From Candidatus Methanolliviera sp. GoM_oil (GTDB taxonomy: Archaea; Halobacteriota; Methanoliparia; Methanoliparales; Methanoliparaceae), in the NCBI GenBank assembly GCA_902158735.1, contig CABGHG010000035.1:1-12871 (forward strand): a stretch of DNA of 12,871 nucleotides. The letters run 5' to 3'. The notes below the pieces were generated by a model. That model ran no database searches and was not told the origin of the DNA. It saw only the letters and a program-made list of their open reading frames with translations. Position numbers and translations under genes: made by a program. Positions 5,033 to 11,991 of this stretch are shown here, one piece after another (within the stretch, counting starts at the first letter, position 1; each line of letters begins with the position of its first letter).

Positions 5033-6208
5033 CTACCAACACCCTTTATTCCATGACGGAGAGACCAGCCTCAATTCTTCGATTACACGGGGAAAAACAT
5101 CCAGAAGATACTCGATATCCGCTTTATCGTTCTCCCTTCCAATCGTCAATCTGATCGATGATCGGGCCTCTTCCACCCCCAATCCGATCGCTGAGAGAAC
5201 GTGGGAAGCATCAGAATCTTTAGAAGAGCATGCAGAAGCCGCAGATGCCGATATGCCATGCTCGTCCAGGGCTTTGACCAAAGATTCACCCAAGACGCCG
5301 GCAAATCTAAAGTTAACATTATTTGGGAGCCTCTTCGTTTTGTGTCCATTTAAATAAGATTTGGCTATCTTCTCGGATAATCCCTCTATCAATCTATCCC
5401 TCATCTTTCTAACTCCCTTAATATCCTTCTTCATCCTCTTCTTTGCGATCTCGCACGCTTTCCCAAGCCCGACGATTCCTGGGACGTTCTCGGTCCCGCT
5501 TCTGATCCCTCTTTCGTGTCCTCCACCGAAGATGATCGGCTCTATATCTATTCCATCCCTTATATAGATCGCTCCAATCCCCTTCGGCCCGTGTAGCTTA
5601 TGCGAAGATATGGATAGCATATCTATATTCATCTCCTCGACATTGATCGGGATCTTCCCAAAAGATTGAACCGCATCTGTGTGAAACGGAATTTTTGCAT
5701 CATACGCGATCTTTCCGATCTCTCTGATATCTTGAATAGTACCTATCTCGTTGTTCGCGTGCATCACCGTTATTAAAATTGTATCTTTATTAATATTCTC
5801 TTTGAGCTCAGATGGATCTACCATTCCGTATCCATCGACGTTCATACGAATGATCTCGAATCCCTCTCTTTCTAGATATCTGCATGGCTCAAGAACCGCG
5901 GGATGCTCGATAGAGCTCGTTATTATCCTACCTTTCCCCTTCTTTCTCGTCGTCCCAATGATTGCCAGATTATCCGATTCCGTTCCGCCGCTCGTAAAGA
6001 ATATCTCTTTCTCCTCTGCACCGATCAGAGATGAGACATCTCTTCGAGCATCTTCCACCGCATCCCTTGCCTCCCTACCGTGTGCATGCAGAGAAGAGGC
6101 GTTCCCATATCTCTCACAGAAGTATGGAAGCATCGCCTGCAATACCTCTGGATCAACCGGAGTCGTCGCGGCGTGATCCATGTATATCCGTCTCTTACTC
6201 TTCTGCAT
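5033..6208 (-). CDS. cysteine desulfurase (NifS/IscS type)
   Basis: A 391-residue PLP-dependent aminotransferase-fold enzyme that removes sulfur from cysteine and passes it on as a persulfide for Fe-S cluster building. Motifs: YMDHAATTPVDP at the N-terminus; SGGTESDN at 73-80; IEHPAVLEPC near 100; HANNEIGTIQ at 150-159; HTDAVQSFGK; the PLP lysine Lys204 in SISSHKLHGPKG; and the persulfide cysteine Cys327 in SASAASACSSKD. Length and motifs indicate a complete enzyme. It starts 1 nt after the nadA stop, so the two are one operon. Since NadA needs an oxygen-labile [4Fe-4S] cluster, a NadA-dedicated desulfurase is the likely role, as known for NifS-like genes beside nad genes in several bacteria. 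No scaffold protein is encoded nearby, so it may also serve general Fe-S assembly. Confidence 0.93.
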   Translation of the reverse strand: MQKSKRRIYMDHAATTPVDPEVLQAMLPYFCERYGNASSLHAHGREARDAVEDARRDVSSLIGAEEKEIFFTSGGTESDNLAIIGTTRKKGKGRIITSSIEHPAVLEPCRYLEREGFEIIRMNVDGYGMVDPSELKENINKDTILITVMHANNEIGTIQDIREIGKIAYDAKIPFHTDAVQSFGKIPINVEEMNIDMLSISSHKLHGPKGIGAIYIRDGIDIEPIIFGGGHERGIRSGTENVPGIVGLGKACEIAKKRMKKDIKGVRKMRDRLIEGLSEKIAKSYLNGHKTKRLPNNVNFRFAGVLGESLVKALDEHGISASAASACSSKDSDASHVLSAIGLGVEEARSSIRLTIGRENDKADIEYLLDVFPRVIEELRLVSPSWNKGCW

Positions 6209-6209
6209 C

Positions 6210-7103
6210 TTAACCCTTCCTCATTGAGAGCATTCTTTTTATGGGAATCATTGCTTTCTCCGCAGTATCTTTGGGCACTTTAACATGAATTCTCTCCATC
6301 TCCAATGCCATTTCAACCTTCCTAAGCGTGTGTGTCTTCATCTGGGGGCAGACCGCACTCTTTGAGAGTGGATAAAATTTCTTCCCAGGAACGTCTTTCC
6401 TAAGCCTATGTATCAATCCGATCTCCGTCGCGATCAAAAACTCCGCCTCCTCAGATTCCTTGCAATATTTGATCATTCCACTCGTAGATGCGATCGCATT
6501 AGCTTTTTTTAGAATCTCCTCGGTGCATTCCGGGTGTGCCACAATCTCCACTCCGGGATGCCTCGCCTTCGCATCCGACAGATCCTCAGCCGTGATCTGA
6601 TGGTGCGTCGGGCAGAGTCCATATTCAGGAACCGGTATCACCCTCTTTGAAGTTTGGCTCTCGACGTACCGCGCCAGATTGATATCCGGACCGAAGATGA
6701 CCGTATCGGAGTTCATAGATTCGACGATATGGCTTGCGTTCGCGGATGTGCATATACAATCCGCATAAACCTTATGCTCCGCAAGCGTGTTTATATAGAG
6801 TACCACCTCTGCATCAGGATATCTCTTCTTTGCCTTAAGCAGATCTTCTCTCTTTAACATCTGTGCCATTGGACAGATCGCAATATCTGGGATCAGAACC
6901 TTTTTATCCGGATTCAATATGGCGGCAGTCTCCGCCATAAAGTCCACACCACAGAAGACGATGATCTCTGCATCCGTCTTTGATGCCTTCTCTGCCAGCT
7001 CCAACGAGTCCCCCACAAAATCTGCCACGTCCTGAATCTCCGGCCTGCTGTAGTTGTGCGCCAGAATGATCGCGTTCTTCTCATCTTTTAACTTTTCTAT
7101 CAT
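6210..7103 (-). CDS. nadA: quinolinate synthase NadA
   Basis: A 297-residue enzyme that condenses iminoaspartate with dihydroxyacetone phosphate to quinolinate, the NAD precursor. The three cluster-binding cysteines fit the family spacing: Cys77 (CPMAQM), Cys164 (YGLCPTHH) and Cys252 (AVCPQMK), 87 and 88 residues apart. Active-site residues are visible: His16 and Tyr18 (AHNYSRPEIQ), Tyr103 and Asn105 (YINT), Ser120 (TSAN), and His190/Glu192 (HPEC). VFCGVDFMAET at 49-59 is another hallmark. Length matches archaeal NadA, which lacks the N-terminal extension of the enterobacterial enzyme. It is first in an operon with the cysteine desulfurase and a small membrane protein. L-aspartate oxidase/dehydrogenase and NadC are not in the window. 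Two TATA-like stretches lie 60-80 nt upstream. Confidence 0.95.
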   Translation of the reverse strand: MIEKLKDEKNAIILAHNYSRPEIQDVADFVGDSLELAEKASKTDAEIIVFCGVDFMAETAAILNPDKKVLIPDIAICPMAQMLKREDLLKAKKRYPDAEVVLYINTLAEHKVYADCICTSANASHIVESMNSDTVIFGPDINLARYVESQTSKRVIPVPEYGLCPTHHQITAEDLSDAKARHPGVEIVAHPECTEEILKKANAIASTSGMIKYCKESEEAEFLIATEIGLIHRLRKDVPGKKFYPLSKSAVCPQMKTHTLRKVEMALEMERIHVKVPKDTAEKAMIPIKRMLSMRKG

Positions 7104-7162
7104 CTTTCATCCAAGCCATCTAATGTTTTTTAACGATCTTCACGTAAGACGGCTTTCTCTTG

Positions 7163-7182
7163 ATATATAACTAAATATAAAT
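7163..7182 (-). promoter_or_regulatory. TATA-like elements of the nadA operon
   Basis: On the minus strand ATTTATATT (7174-7182) and TTATATAT (7163-7170) lie 60-80 nt before the nadA ATG (7103). A start about 25 nt downstream would give a leader of some 40 nt. The region is shared with the divergent protease gene. Confidence 0.4.
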
Positions 7183-7238
7183 CTACGCCCAAATTCATCG
7201 ATCTGATCGAGAATCGAGATAGCATCGACTTGAATTTA

Positions 7239-7250
7239 TAGGTATAAAAC
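7239..7250 (+). promoter_or_regulatory. TATA box of the presenilin-like protease gene
   Basis: TAGGTATAAAAC lies about 28 nt before the ATG at 7273, predicting a transcription start at or within a few bases of the start codon (leaderless). No Shine-Dalgarno motif is present. Confidence 0.5.
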
Positions 7251-7272
7251 TTTTATAGACCCTCTCCTATAT

Positions 7273-8187
7273 ATGAGAGAACAGAAGAGAATGAGGAGAC
7301 CCATGAAGAAGACGATCGTAGAAAAATTACCGATACTTGCGATACTCTGCACCTTCCTCTTAATCCAGATTCTCTCAATCTTGATGATTCCCGCCTTTCA
7401 GGAAACTGATATCAGAGCATTTGAAGATCCGGAATCTTTCTATAATCCAATCTATTTTATCGTCATGATAATCGCATTCACGCTTTTGATACTCCTTCTG
7501 GCAAAGTATAAGGTAAAGATTTTGATACGGATACTAATCGTTTTTGCAGTCTTTTCTACCCTTCTCCTCGGTCTTAGCGCTTTTATCCCGGAGGTTCCAA
7601 CGAACTCTTCCATGATACCTTCCACGGCATTCTCCATAATCGTCTCCGCTTTTTTGATCTTTGCCCTCCTTAAATATCCAAGATGGTATATTGTGGACGC
7701 CGTTGGGATCATCCTTGCCACAACCGTTAGTACAATCTTTGGCATATCACTCGGAATAATTCCGGTGATGATACTCCTCTTCCTACTCGCAATATACGAT
7801 TTCATCTCTGTATATAAGACAAAACACATGTTAACACTCGCAGATGACGTGATGGATTTAAAACTCCCTGTGCTGTTAGTAATCCCAAAAAAGAGGGGTT
7901 TTTCACTCGAAGAACTCGATCAAGTTCAAAGTGAAGGAGGGAAAGAGAGGGACGCCTACATCGTTGGACTTGGGGATATGATCATACCTACCATACTCGT
8001 CGTCTCCTCTCAGATCTATATAGGGCCAATGGCGACCATCGGTGCTATGATCGGAGGAATCTTTGGACTTCTGCTTCTGATGAAGAATGTGGAGAAGGGA
8101 AAAGCCCAGGCAGGCCTGCCCTTCTTAAATGGAGGCGCGATCTTAGGATTTTTACTCGCCTATCTGATCGGGAGAATTATAATATGA
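7273..8187 (+). CDS. presenilin/signal-peptide-peptidase-like intramembrane aspartyl protease
   Basis: A 304-residue polytopic membrane protein with about nine hydrophobic segments. The catalytic pair of family A22 is present: Asp176 in LAIYDFISVY (YD motif) and Asp235 in IVGLGDMIIP (GxGD motif). The loop between them (about residues 183-228) is hydrophilic, as in other archaeal members. After GxGD, the usual substrate-gating PAL tripeptide appears as PFL in AGLPFLNGGAILGF at 281-294. Such enzymes cut transmembrane helices, for example leftover signal peptides. The N-terminus is basic (MREQKRMRRPMKK); the second Met at residue 7 or third at 11 are alternative starts, but the TATA spacing supports the first. 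It stands alone as a plus-strand gene between two minus-strand units. Confidence 0.88.
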   Translation: MREQKRMRRPMKKTIVEKLPILAILCTFLLIQILSILMIPAFQETDIRAFEDPESFYNPIYFIVMIIAFTLLILLLAKYKVKILIRILIVFAVFSTLLLGLSAFIPEVPTNSSMIPSTAFSIIVSAFLIFALLKYPRWYIVDAVGIILATTVSTIFGISLGIIPVMILLFLLAIYDFISVYKTKHMLTLADDVMDLKLPVLLVIPKKRGFSLEELDQVQSEGGKERDAYIVGLGDMIIPTILVVSSQIYIGPMATIGAMIGGIFGLLLLMKNVEKGKAQAGLPFLNGGAILGFLLAYLIGRIII

Positions 8188-8224
8188 CATTGGATCGTCG
8201 CTATCTTTCAAACCCGGTGAATAT

Positions 8225-8260
8225 CTGACATACTCCCCGCCCTAAAGGGCGAAGGTTCTA
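8225..8260 (+). repeat. second solo IS200/IS605-type end sequence with hairpin
   Basis: CTGACATACTCCCCG, then CCCTAAAGGGCGAAGG: the same 15-base start and orientation as the copy at 2222-2260. CGCCC (8238-8242) and GGGCG (8247-8251) pair around TAAA, with no wobble pairs. It lies in the 83-bp gap between two convergent genes, 38 nt after the protease stop and about 10 nt past the phosphoesterase stop. No transposase gene adjoins it. It may have been kept as a bidirectional 3'-end hairpin. Confidence 0.6.
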
Positions 8261-8270
8261 TCAGATCCAT

Positions 8271-9482
8271 TCATGACCCTCTCTTCAATGTGAGCGAATC
8301 GAATACCTCACCATCGGGATACTTTGCTCTCAATGTTAGTACATTTCCATCTACTTCAACCAAAGTATAATGATAGCAAGACTTCGCATACGAAAGCCGT
8401 TCATCCCCCTCATTCAAAGGATAGAGTGGAGCTCCTGCACCGGCGGATATTACGTAGATCGTTCCCTTCCCTTCTGTCACCTTTCCGTCCACCATCGGTT
8501 TACTCCTCTGATATCCGTGATCATGCCCACAGAAGACCAGATCCACGTTGTGCTCATCGAAGAGCTCGGTTATGGGCTGGACATCGGTCTGATCTCCATG
8601 AGCCTTTCCGCAAGAATAAGGTGGCCTGTGAAGAACGACTACCTTCCACATATCATCCGGAAGATTGGATAGATCATCTTCAAGCCACCTGTATTGCTCA
8701 GAATCAGGCCCCATATCAGCCGGGAATAGATTGGGTTTTATGGATGTTAAGAGGGAGGTTTCGGTGTTAAGAACAGCCACATGCACGTTTCCATAATTAA
8801 ACGAGTACCACCCTTTATTTTTAGCATCAGGTGTGGCAAACAAAGTAAAGTATAGCGGAGAGCAAAACTCATGATTACCGAGAACAGCCATAAAGGGGGC
8901 CTTTAACATGAGCATAGTAGCAGAATCGAAGAATGCCTTCCATTCTAAAGGATTAAAGCCACAGAAGACCATATCTCCCGAGAAGAGCGTGAAATCAAAG
9001 TCATCAGAAGCGGCCGCATCTGCCACCCTCTTCCACCCATCAAAATTGAGCTTCCCGAGATCGTTTCTGGAATCCCCCATGACGATAAACGATATGTTAT
9101 CATCTTCCAACGGGGCAGTCTTAAAAGTATGATCCTGGCTCCAGCCGTCTTCTGATCCACATCTGTAATGGTAGGTCGTATTCGATTCTAGACCGATCAG
9201 ATCCACTTCGTGAAGAAGTGAAGATCTTTTACCTCCTTTGGCGGCCATTTTATAGTGCTGATCCATTCCGTATTGGACAAAGCTTCCCGCCGGAATTGAA
9301 GTATCCCATACGATGGTCATAGAGGCAGAAGGGTCTGATTTAAAACTCAGATGTATATTATCAGGCATATTATCGCCGATAGACTTAAAACTTGCAGCAT
9401 TTTCATAAGCCGACGCGATGGAGAGCGAAAGCACTATAACGGACGCAAAACAGAGAAATATCTTGATCTTTCGGTTCATCAT
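8271..9482 (-). CDS. secreted purple-acid-phosphatase-like metallophosphoesterase
   Basis: A 403-residue exported protein. Residues 1-25 are a signal peptide (MMNRKIKIF, hydrophobic core, SIASA before the likely cut). Residues about 40-124 form a fibronectin-III-like N-terminal domain (MPDNIHLSF, ASMTIVWDT, GLESNTTYHYR) typical of purple acid phosphatases. The calcineurin-like catalytic domain follows with metal ligands Asp137 (GDSRND), Asp170 (SGDM), Asn203/His204 (GNHE), His285 (LHRPPYS) and His320/His322 (GHDHGYQR). The family's GDxxY tyrosine, source of the purple iron charge transfer, is missing: here the motif reads SGDMVFCG. So it is probably a non-purple phosphatase or phosphodiesterase acting outside the membrane. 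ATG at 9482 or 9479 are equivalent; a TATA-like box sits about 30 nt upstream. Confidence 0.88.
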   Translation of the reverse strand: MMNRKIKIFLCFASVIVLSLSIASAYENAASFKSIGDNMPDNIHLSFKSDPSASMTIVWDTSIPAGSFVQYGMDQHYKMAAKGGKRSSLLHEVDLIGLESNTTYHYRCGSEDGWSQDHTFKTAPLEDDNISFIVMGDSRNDLGKLNFDGWKRVADAAASDDFDFTLFSGDMVFCGFNPLEWKAFFDSATMLMLKAPFMAVLGNHEFCSPLYFTLFATPDAKNKGWYSFNYGNVHVAVLNTETSLLTSIKPNLFPADMGPDSEQYRWLEDDLSNLPDDMWKVVVLHRPPYSCGKAHGDQTDVQPITELFDEHNVDLVFCGHDHGYQRSKPMVDGKVTEGKGTIYVISAGAGAPLYPLNEGDERLSYAKSCYHYTLVEVDGNVLTLRAKYPDGEVFDSLTLKRGS

Positions 9483-9510
9483 TTTAATCTCTCTATCTCT
9501 ATTTTTTTAT

Positions 9511-9521
9511 TTTTTATAAAC
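9511..9521 (-). promoter_or_regulatory. TATA box of the phosphoesterase gene
   Basis: On the minus strand GTTTATAAAAA (9511-9521) lies about 30-35 nt before the ATG at 9482, in a 112-bp AT-rich gap after the upstream same-strand gene. This suggests an independent transcript with a leader of under 10 nt. Confidence 0.5.
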
Positions 9522-9594
9522 TTTTTCATATGATCTATATTTATTCCATATATCAATATATATAAAATGGATATTAAGAAGACCGATATATATC

Positions 9595-10587
9595 TTATTC
9601 GCGATCGAACTCGTCCTGAATCTCTCCTACGATCTCCTCGACGATATCTTCCGTCGTCAACAAGCCTGTTACCTTCCCAGATTCGTCGATGACGATCGCT
9701 ATATGCGTTCCACCTCTCAATTCACCCAAAAGCTCTGAGATCTTTCTCATCTCAAAAGCAAAATATGGTTCGCGCATCATCTCCTCTAAAGAGCCATTCT
9801 TATAATTTTGATCATTATTTTTAGCGGGGGATAGCAATAGATCCTTGGCGTGAATGACCCCAACCACACCATCTCCTTTATAGATCGGGATCCTCGAGTG
9901 ACCTGACTCAACCATGAGCTTCAATATCTCTTCGACCGAAGAATTTACATCGGCAGAGACTGTCTCTTCTATTGGTTTCATCACATCTTTAGCGGTGGCA
10001 TCTCCAAAACGTAAGACGTTGTACATGATCTCTTCTTCAGCTCTCTCTATCGCCCCGTCTTCTTCTCCAACATTTATCCATTCTTTCAGTTCCTCCTCTG
10101 TCAGCGATGAATCTTCCTCAATGTTTGCCATCTCAAACATTCCACGAGATATGAGCGAAAAAAAGATCGTTAGTGGGGTTAAGAAGACATAAAGAGCATA
10201 TAACGGCCTTGAAAACAATAAAGCCAGTTTTTCTTTGTTCTTTGTCGCAAAAGACTTTGGAGTGATCTCTCCAAATATTAAGAGCAAGAGCACTACGACG
10301 CCGGTGGCGATGCCTACTCCAAGATCTCCAAATACTCTTATTGCCATCGAGGTCGCTAATGCCGATGCAGCAACGTTTGCAAGATTATTTCCGATCAATA
10401 TTGTTATCAACGTCTTTTCTATATCATCCTTGAGATTTTTTAACAATTTAGATCCTTTTACCCCTTCATCCGCGAGGTTTCTGACCCTTGCCTTACTTAT
10501 TGACAATAGAGCAACTTCAGAGGAGGAAAAAAACGCGGATAAAAAGAGGAGAATGATAAAAAAGACCATCTCCATCGGTGTATTCAT
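9595..10587 (-). CDS. CNNM/CorC-type DUF21-CBS membrane protein
   Basis: A 330-residue protein of the CNNM/HlyC-CorC family, linked to magnesium or other divalent-cation transport. Residues 1 to about 155 form the DUF21/CNNM membrane domain: SAFFSSSEVALLSISKARV at 17-35, GNNLANVAASALA at 66-78, and the signature FGEITPKS at 105-112. An acidic helical linker (LTEEELKEWINVGEEDG) leads to a CBS pair, about 200-252 (AKDVMKP, SRIPIY) and 272-320 (THIAIVIDESGKVTGLLTTED). The protein ends just after the second CBS (EIQDEFDRE), so the C-terminal CorC/HlyC domain found in many bacterial homologues is absent; shorter members are common. A TATA-like TTATATCT at 10611-10618 lies about 27 nt upstream, suggesting a leaderless transcript. 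Confidence 0.92.
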   Translation of the reverse strand: MNTPMEMVFFIILLFLSAFFSSSEVALLSISKARVRNLADEGVKGSKLLKNLKDDIEKTLITILIGNNLANVAASALATSMAIRVFGDLGVGIATGVVVLLLLIFGEITPKSFATKNKEKLALLFSRPLYALYVFLTPLTIFFSLISRGMFEMANIEEDSSLTEEELKEWINVGEEDGAIERAEEEIMYNVLRFGDATAKDVMKPIEETVSADVNSSVEEILKLMVESGHSRIPIYKGDGVVGVIHAKDLLLSPAKNNDQNYKNGSLEEMMREPYFAFEMRKISELLGELRGGTHIAIVIDESGKVTGLLTTEDIVEEIVGEIQDEFDRE

Positions 10588-10610
10588 ACGGGCATCCTAT
10601 CTATCTAACC

Positions 10611-10618
10611 TTATATCT
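10611..10618 (-). promoter_or_regulatory. TATA-like box of the CNNM-type gene
   Basis: AGATATAA on the minus strand, about 27 nt before the ATG at 10587, consistent with a leaderless or nearly leaderless mRNA. Confidence 0.4.
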
Positions 10619-10712
10619 AAGAGATCTAAAGAACATTTTACTATCTATTCATCTCACTTATAAAAATTTCTATCTTTGGTTTTAGGGAAGGAGGAATCAG
10701 GTGTTTCATAAG

Positions 10713-10724
10713 AAAAGATATATC
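10713..10724 (+). promoter_or_regulatory. TATA-like box of the release factor-argS unit
   Basis: AAAAGATATATC lies about 36 nt before the ATG at 10755, predicting a leader of about 10 nt. The 167-bp gap 10588-10754 holds this and the divergent box at 10611-10618. Confidence 0.4.
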
Positions 10725-10754
10725 TAATGCAAAGATTAGATCTCCGATGATACC

Positions 10755-11987
10755 ATGGCAGAACTTTCTACTCAGGAGAAATATAAATTTAAGAGAACGC
10801 TTGAAGAGCTCGGAAAGAAGAGAGGGCAAGGAACGGAACTTTTATCCATATACATACCACACGACAAACAAATTTCGGATGTCACGGCTCAACTTAAGGA
10901 TGAAGTGGGGTCCGCATCCAACATAAAATCCAAGTCGACGAGGACGAACGTCCAGGGTGCCTTAGCTTCCGTCCTCTCTCGATTGAGATACTACCGAATG
11001 CCGCCAGAGAATGGGCTGATCATATTTTGTGGCGCCGTTCGGATCAGTGGAGACAAGACGGATATGGAATCTATAGTTATGGAGCCTCCTGAGCCAGTAT
11101 TATCATATAGCTATCAATGCAGTTCCGAATTTTATATAGAGCCTCTTGAAGAGATATTAAAAGATAAAAAAACCTTTGAACTCCTCGTTTTAGATAGAAA
11201 AGATGCGGCTGTAGGTCTTTTGATTGGAAAGAGAATTGAAGCGGTACGACACCTCACGTCAAATGTACCAGGTAAACAGCGAAAAGGAGGGCAGAGTGCG
11301 GCAAGATTTTCTCGGCTGAGGTTGATTGCGATAAATGAATTTTATAAGCGGATAGGAGAAGCCGCGAGTACTGTGTATCTGAAAGGAGATTGGGGGGATT
11401 TTAGAGGCATATTTATTGGAGGTCCGAGTCCAACGAAGGAAGAATTTGTCAAAGGCGAATATCTACACTATGCCCTCCAAAAGAAGATTCTAGGTGTATT
11501 CGATGTATCATACACGGATGAATCTGGTCTTTACGAGCTGGTGAATAAACTCTCGCAGAGCATGGATGATATGGAGATAGCCAAGGAGAAGAAGATGATA
11601 AATCGATTCATGGGTGAAGTCATTAAAGAGAACGGTCTCGCATCTTATGGGGAAGAGTTTGTGAGGGAAAACCTAAAAGCGGGTGCGGTAGATACTTTAC
11701 TCCTCTCAGAAGATTTAAAGATGGAGAGGATAAGTAGAAGATGTGGCAATTGCGGAAGAGAAGAGACTATAACGATAGCCGCCGATGGTGATGAGCAGGA
11801 TCATAAAGTGTGCAAGTGTGGCTCAACACTCGAGATCACCGGGAGAAGAGATATCGTCGAAGAATTATCTGAGATCGCCGAAGCATCTGGAACAAAGGTA
11901 GAGATAATATCCACTGAATCTGAAGAGGGAGAGCAGTTTTTCAATGCCTTCGGTGGTATAGCTGCCATACTCAGATTTAGAGTGTGA
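10755..11987 (+). CDS. archaeal peptide chain release factor 1 (aRF1)
   Basis: A 410-residue class I release factor of the eukaryal/archaeal eRF1 type that reads all three stop codons and triggers peptide release. Domain 1 carries NIKS at 56-59 and YQCSSEF (YxCxxxF) at 120-126, both for stop-codon recognition. Domain 2 carries GGQ at 178-180 in RKGGQSAARFSRLR, the peptidyl-transfer-centre motif. Domain 3 holds two Cys pairs, Cys330/Cys333 (CGNC) and Cys353/Cys355 (CKC), a likely metal-binding mini-domain, and ends with NAFGGIAAILRFRV, a typical C-terminus. Length is that of the family. argS starts 4 nt after its stop, so the two translation genes are probably co-transcribed. Confidence 0.96.
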   Translation: MAELSTQEKYKFKRTLEELGKKRGQGTELLSIYIPHDKQISDVTAQLKDEVGSASNIKSKSTRTNVQGALASVLSRLRYYRMPPENGLIIFCGAVRISGDKTDMESIVMEPPEPVLSYSYQCSSEFYIEPLEEILKDKKTFELLVLDRKDAAVGLLIGKRIEAVRHLTSNVPGKQRKGGQSAARFSRLRLIAINEFYKRIGEAASTVYLKGDWGDFRGIFIGGPSPTKEEFVKGEYLHYALQKKILGVFDVSYTDESGLYELVNKLSQSMDDMEIAKEKKMINRFMGEVIKENGLASYGEEFVRENLKAGAVDTLLLSEDLKMERISRRCGNCGREETITIAADGDEQDHKVCKCGSTLEITGRRDIVEELSEIAEASGTKVEIISTESEEGEQFFNAFGGIAAILRFRV

Positions 11988-11991
11988 TCAA

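Noticed and set aside
8324..8770. 148-codon plus-strand frame opposite the phosphoesterase
   Set aside because: It lies within the metal-binding core of a complete, motif-confirmed minus-strand gene.
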